DNA of 64,000 nt from Achromobacter xylosoxidans. Lineage in GTDB: Bacteria; Pseudomonadota; Gammaproteobacteria; Burkholderiales; Burkholderiaceae_B. The notes below the pieces were generated by a model, which did not search any database, was not told the DNA's origin, and worked only from the letters and a program-made list of their open reading frames with translations. The stretch is from assembly GCF_014490035.1 (NCBI RefSeq), contig NZ_CP061008.1:1736001-1800000 (forward strand), read 5' to 3'. Shown in pieces: positions 62,262 to 64,000 of this stretch. Numbering within the stretch: the first letter of the stretch is position 1; the number at the start of each line of letters is the position of its first letter. The translations under genes and the position numbers were made by a program.

Positions 62262-63193
62262 GCCTGAGTTTTCTTGCCGGGGCCGGACTTGGGGATGGTC
62301 AGGTTTTCGCGCGACATCTCCAGCTCGTCGCGCAGCCACTGCTTCAGTTCCACCAGCGGCGCCCAGTCGCGCAGGCTGGGCCGGTAGACCAGGTGATAGG
62401 TCTGCGCCTGTTCGTACTCGATGCTGATCGGAGAAATCTGCACCAGCCGGCCTGAGCACAGCGCGTCCGCGGCCAGCAGTTGGCGTCCCAGCGTGATGCC
62501 CAGCCCTTGCTCGGCGGCCTGCATCATCATGCCGGCATCGTTGAAGGAAGCCACCGGCGTGACGGGCGTGTCCAACCCGGCGGCGCTGAACCACGATTGC
62601 CAGAGCTCGCGCTCGCCCAGCAACGGTTGGCGCGCCAGCGTCTGGGGCGAGTAGTCTGGAAGCGCCGCCGCGGTTTCGGGCGACGCCAGGACGATCAGGG
62701 GCAGCGGCGTGTTGAACAAAGGTTCCGATTCCACGCCCGCCCAGGGGCCGCGCCCAAAACGCAGCGCGGCGTGAAAACCGTCGCGCAACAGATCCACCAC
62801 CTGCTGCGACGTTTCGATTTCCAGCGTCAGACCCGGATTGCGCTCGCGCCAGCGCGCCATGCGCGGCAACAGCCAGCGTTGCGCGAAAGAGGGCAGCACC
62901 GACACGCGCAAGCGCTGCTCGCTGCCAGAGGCTGCGGCTGACGCCGCCATCGTCCCTTCATCCAGCAGCGCCATGGCGCCCTGCACGCTGCACAAGAGCG
63001 CGGCGCCGGCCGAATTCAGGACGATGCCCCGGCCGCTGCGCTCGAACAGGGGAAAGCCCAGTTGGGTTTCCAGCACCTTGATCTGCTGGCTGACGGCGCT
63101 GTGGGTCAGATGCAGCCGTTCGGCGGCCGCGCGCAGATTCTGCAGCTCGGCCACGGCACGGAAGGCGGGGAGGGTACTGAGCGGCAGGCGCAT
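62249..63193 (-). CDS. LysR-family transcriptional regulator (GcvA-like)
   Basis: 314 residues. The helix-turn-helix PLSTLPAFRAVAELQNLRAA then AERLHLTHSAVSQQIKVLE is the GcvA/AmpR type, followed by the effector domain. The C-terminus ends in a Lys-rich tail (GKKTQAKKR), encoded by the A-run that is the T-run of the opposing terminator. It is divergent from the DUF1127 gene. Its targets are unknown. Confidence 0.92.
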   Translation of the reverse strand: MRLPLSTLPAFRAVAELQNLRAAAERLHLTHSAVSQQIKVLETQLGFPLFERSGRGIVLNSAGAALLCSVQGAMALLDEGTMAASAAASGSEQRLRVSVLPSFAQRWLLPRMARWRERNPGLTLEIETSQQVVDLLRDGFHAALRFGRGPWAGVESEPLFNTPLPLIVLASPETAAALPDYSPQTLARQPLLGERELWQSWFSAAGLDTPVTPVASFNDAGMMMQAAEQGLGITLGRQLLAADALCSGRLVQISPISIEYEQAQTYHLVYRPSLRDWAPLVELKQWLRDELEMSRENLTIPKSGPGKKTQAKKR

Positions 63194-63313
63194 GATGGGG
63201 ACCCAGGGAGAGATTGGTCATCATAGCTTACCGATAACCCCAAAACAATTCGATTTTCAGCGAGGTATTGGGCGACTACGCTTACCAAAGTGCATAAATA
63301 CCTGGAGCCCATC

Positions 63314-63619
63314 ATGTCTGCACAGCTTTGCACCCCGTCTTCTTCCGCCCTGGCCGCCATTGCCAGGGATCGCCAACAGTCCCCCGCACAGCCGGTCGCG
63401 GCGCAGCCCGCCCAGCTGGCGGCGCCGCGCGCGGGATTCATCGCGATGCTTGCGGCCGCCTATCGCAAGCGCCGCAATGAAGCGCGCCTGCGCCAACTGG
63501 CTGCCGATCTGGATGAGCACATGCTGCAGGATCTGGGCGCGCCCGGATGGCTGATGAACGAGGTCGCGGTCAAGCGCGACCTGGCGCGCTTGCGCGACGT
63601 GGACTACCTGCGCTGGTAG
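63314..63619 (+). CDS. DUF1127 domain protein with N-terminal extension
   Basis: 101 residues from the ATG at 63314 with TGGAG upstream. The C-terminal 50 residues (RRNEARLRQLAADLDEHMLQDLGA, then the Arg/Leu-rich end) match DUF1127, the small Arg-rich domain of about 45 residues. The first 45 residues are an Ala/Gln/Pro-rich extension. DUF1127 proteins have been linked to RNA turnover and phosphate or carbon metabolism in other bacteria. Divergent from a LysR gene. Confidence 0.82.
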   Translation: MSAQLCTPSSSALAAIARDRQQSPAQPVAAQPAQLAAPRAGFIAMLAAAYRKRRNEARLRQLAADLDEHMLQDLGAPGWLMNEVAVKRDLARLRDVDYLRW

Positions 63620-63670
63620 GTGGAGCTTTGGCCTCTGGTAAGCGGCCCGGCGTCCTTGCCGATTCCCCTT

Positions 63671-63708
63671 CGCGGCCCCGTCTCCTATTAGGCAGGAGCG
63701 GGGCCGCG
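63671..63708 (+). terminator. GC-rich hairpin after the DUF1127 gene
   Basis: CGCGGCCCCG (63671-63680) pairs with CGGGGCCGCG (63699-63708), and CTCCT/AGGAG inside extends the stem with one bulge. It lies about 50 bases after the stop and lacks a T-run. Confidence 0.5.
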
Positions 63709-63731
63709 CGCTTGCCAGGAAGATGGCCTGT

Positions 63732-63771
63732 CTCTAGCTCTCTATATATAGCGAGGCGGAGGGCGCTAGAG
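63732..63771. repeat. Nested inverted repeat around CTATATATAG
   Basis: CTCTAGC (63732-63738) and GCTAGAG (63765-63771) form an outer inverted pair. The perfect palindrome CTATATATAG (63742-63751) lies inside it. It is an AT-rich island in GC-rich DNA, about 65 bases upstream of the strong promoter. Confidence 0.4.
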
Positions 63772-63834
63772 CGCGCGGCTGGCGAGGCGTCGCAGATGGT
63801 GGATGCATCTGGAACAAATATTTGGCCGCGTGGC

Positions 63835-63862
63835 ATGACAGACGGAAAACTTGTGCTATAGT
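63835..63862 (+). promoter_or_regulatory. Strong sigma70-type promoter, stable-RNA-like
   Basis: ATGACA (-35, 63835-63840) and TATAGT (-10, 63857-63862) are 16 bp apart, and the -10 is followed by a GC-containing discriminator CTCGCTCC. An AT-rich stretch (GGAACAAATATTTGG) lies upstream, as for an UP element. The layout resembles rRNA/tRNA operon promoters. The transcribed gene is outside the window. Confidence 0.6.
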
Positions 63863-64000
63863 CTCGCTCCTTCGCAGTTCGGACAGTTCTGACGCGCGAA
63901 GCCAAGCAAGCACAACAGGTCGGGCAAGAAGATTCGAGTCAGGCCTGCCGCAAAGCAGTCAGAAATGAACGCCGCGCGGTTATTGCAAGGATTGCAGCAA

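Larger units (their letters stand above)
63620..64000. other. 381-bp non-coding region to the right edge
   Basis: After the DUF1127 gene come a GC-rich hairpin, a nested palindrome around CTATATATAG, and a strong promoter at 63835-63862. The remaining 138 bases to the edge carry no open frame I support. They could be the leader of a stable-RNA operon that starts outside the window. Confidence 0.5.

Noticed and set aside
63547..63905. Open frames on both strands downstream of the DUF1127 gene
   Set aside because: They cross a hairpin and the strong promoter at 63835-63862 and show no protein-like features.

Overview
The window is high-GC DNA packed with genes. It looks like a chromosomal segment from a metabolically versatile betaproteobacterium of the Alcaligenaceae type (Achromobacter/Bordetella-like). 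This assignment is inferred from the GC-rich codon use, the number of solute-uptake and catabolic operons each with its own LysR, GntR, AraC or LacI regulator, a relic of a Bug/TctC binding protein, a 16-strand-type porin and a YcaC-like hydrolase. I see no tRNA, complete rRNA, CRISPR array, insertion sequence or prophage. The right edge carries a strong stable-RNA-like promoter that reads out of the window.

Left part (1-13.6 kb): the end of an acyl-CoA synthetase with an MDR oxidoreductase and a PaaI-type thioesterase in overlapping frames, then a GntR regulator, a small lipoprotein and a LysE/ArgO exporter. A large leftward operon (12006 to 3535) encodes a dipeptide-type ABC importer (two permeases, two ATPases, binding protein), a CocE-type serine hydrolase and a porin, with a divergent LysR gene. 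A broken Bug/TctC gene end lies just after that LysR gene, followed by a YdcH-like protein.

13.8-28.6 kb: a membrane fatty-acid-hydroxylase-type protein, two tandem isochorismatase-fold hydrolases (one YcaC-like) under a LysR regulator, a 2-keto-4-pentenoate hydratase-type enzyme, and a leftward operon (25193 to 18436). That operon encodes a PLP D-amino-acid dehydratase/aldolase-like enzyme, a polar amino-acid ABC importer, a RidA deaminase, an AstE/DoeB-like zinc deacylase and a LacI regulator. Two LacI-type operators sit at its head. An AraC regulator with a divergent aldo/keto reductase, a DUF1275 membrane protein and a thiopurine methyltransferase follow.

29.3-45.0 kb: the most interesting block. 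A leftward LIV-type ABC importer (with a fused permease-ATPase) plus two oxidoreductases faces a rightward SDR / 3-hydroxyacid dehydrogenase / BKACE operon. A GntR (FCD) regulator with an iron-type alcohol dehydrogenase faces a split transketolase / shikimate-dehydrogenase-like / GMC-oxidoreductase operon. Three near-identical ATATAT-N-ATATAT palindromes mark three of the promoters and suggest one regulon for an undefined substrate.

45-64 kb: a proline-racemase-family protein lacking the usual second catalytic cysteine, in an operon with a polyamine/betaine-type ABC importer and a divergent GlxA-type AraC regulator; a GST; a soluble PAS-PAS chemoreceptor; a small nucleic-acid housekeeping set (DUF1653, DnaQ-like exonuclease, MazG-like pyrophosphohydrolase); an ABM-domain protein; two unrecognised secreted proteins; a DUF3772/MscS channel; a LysR plus acetyl-CoA hydrolase/transferase pair with a perfect operator dyad; another LysR; and a DUF1127 protein.
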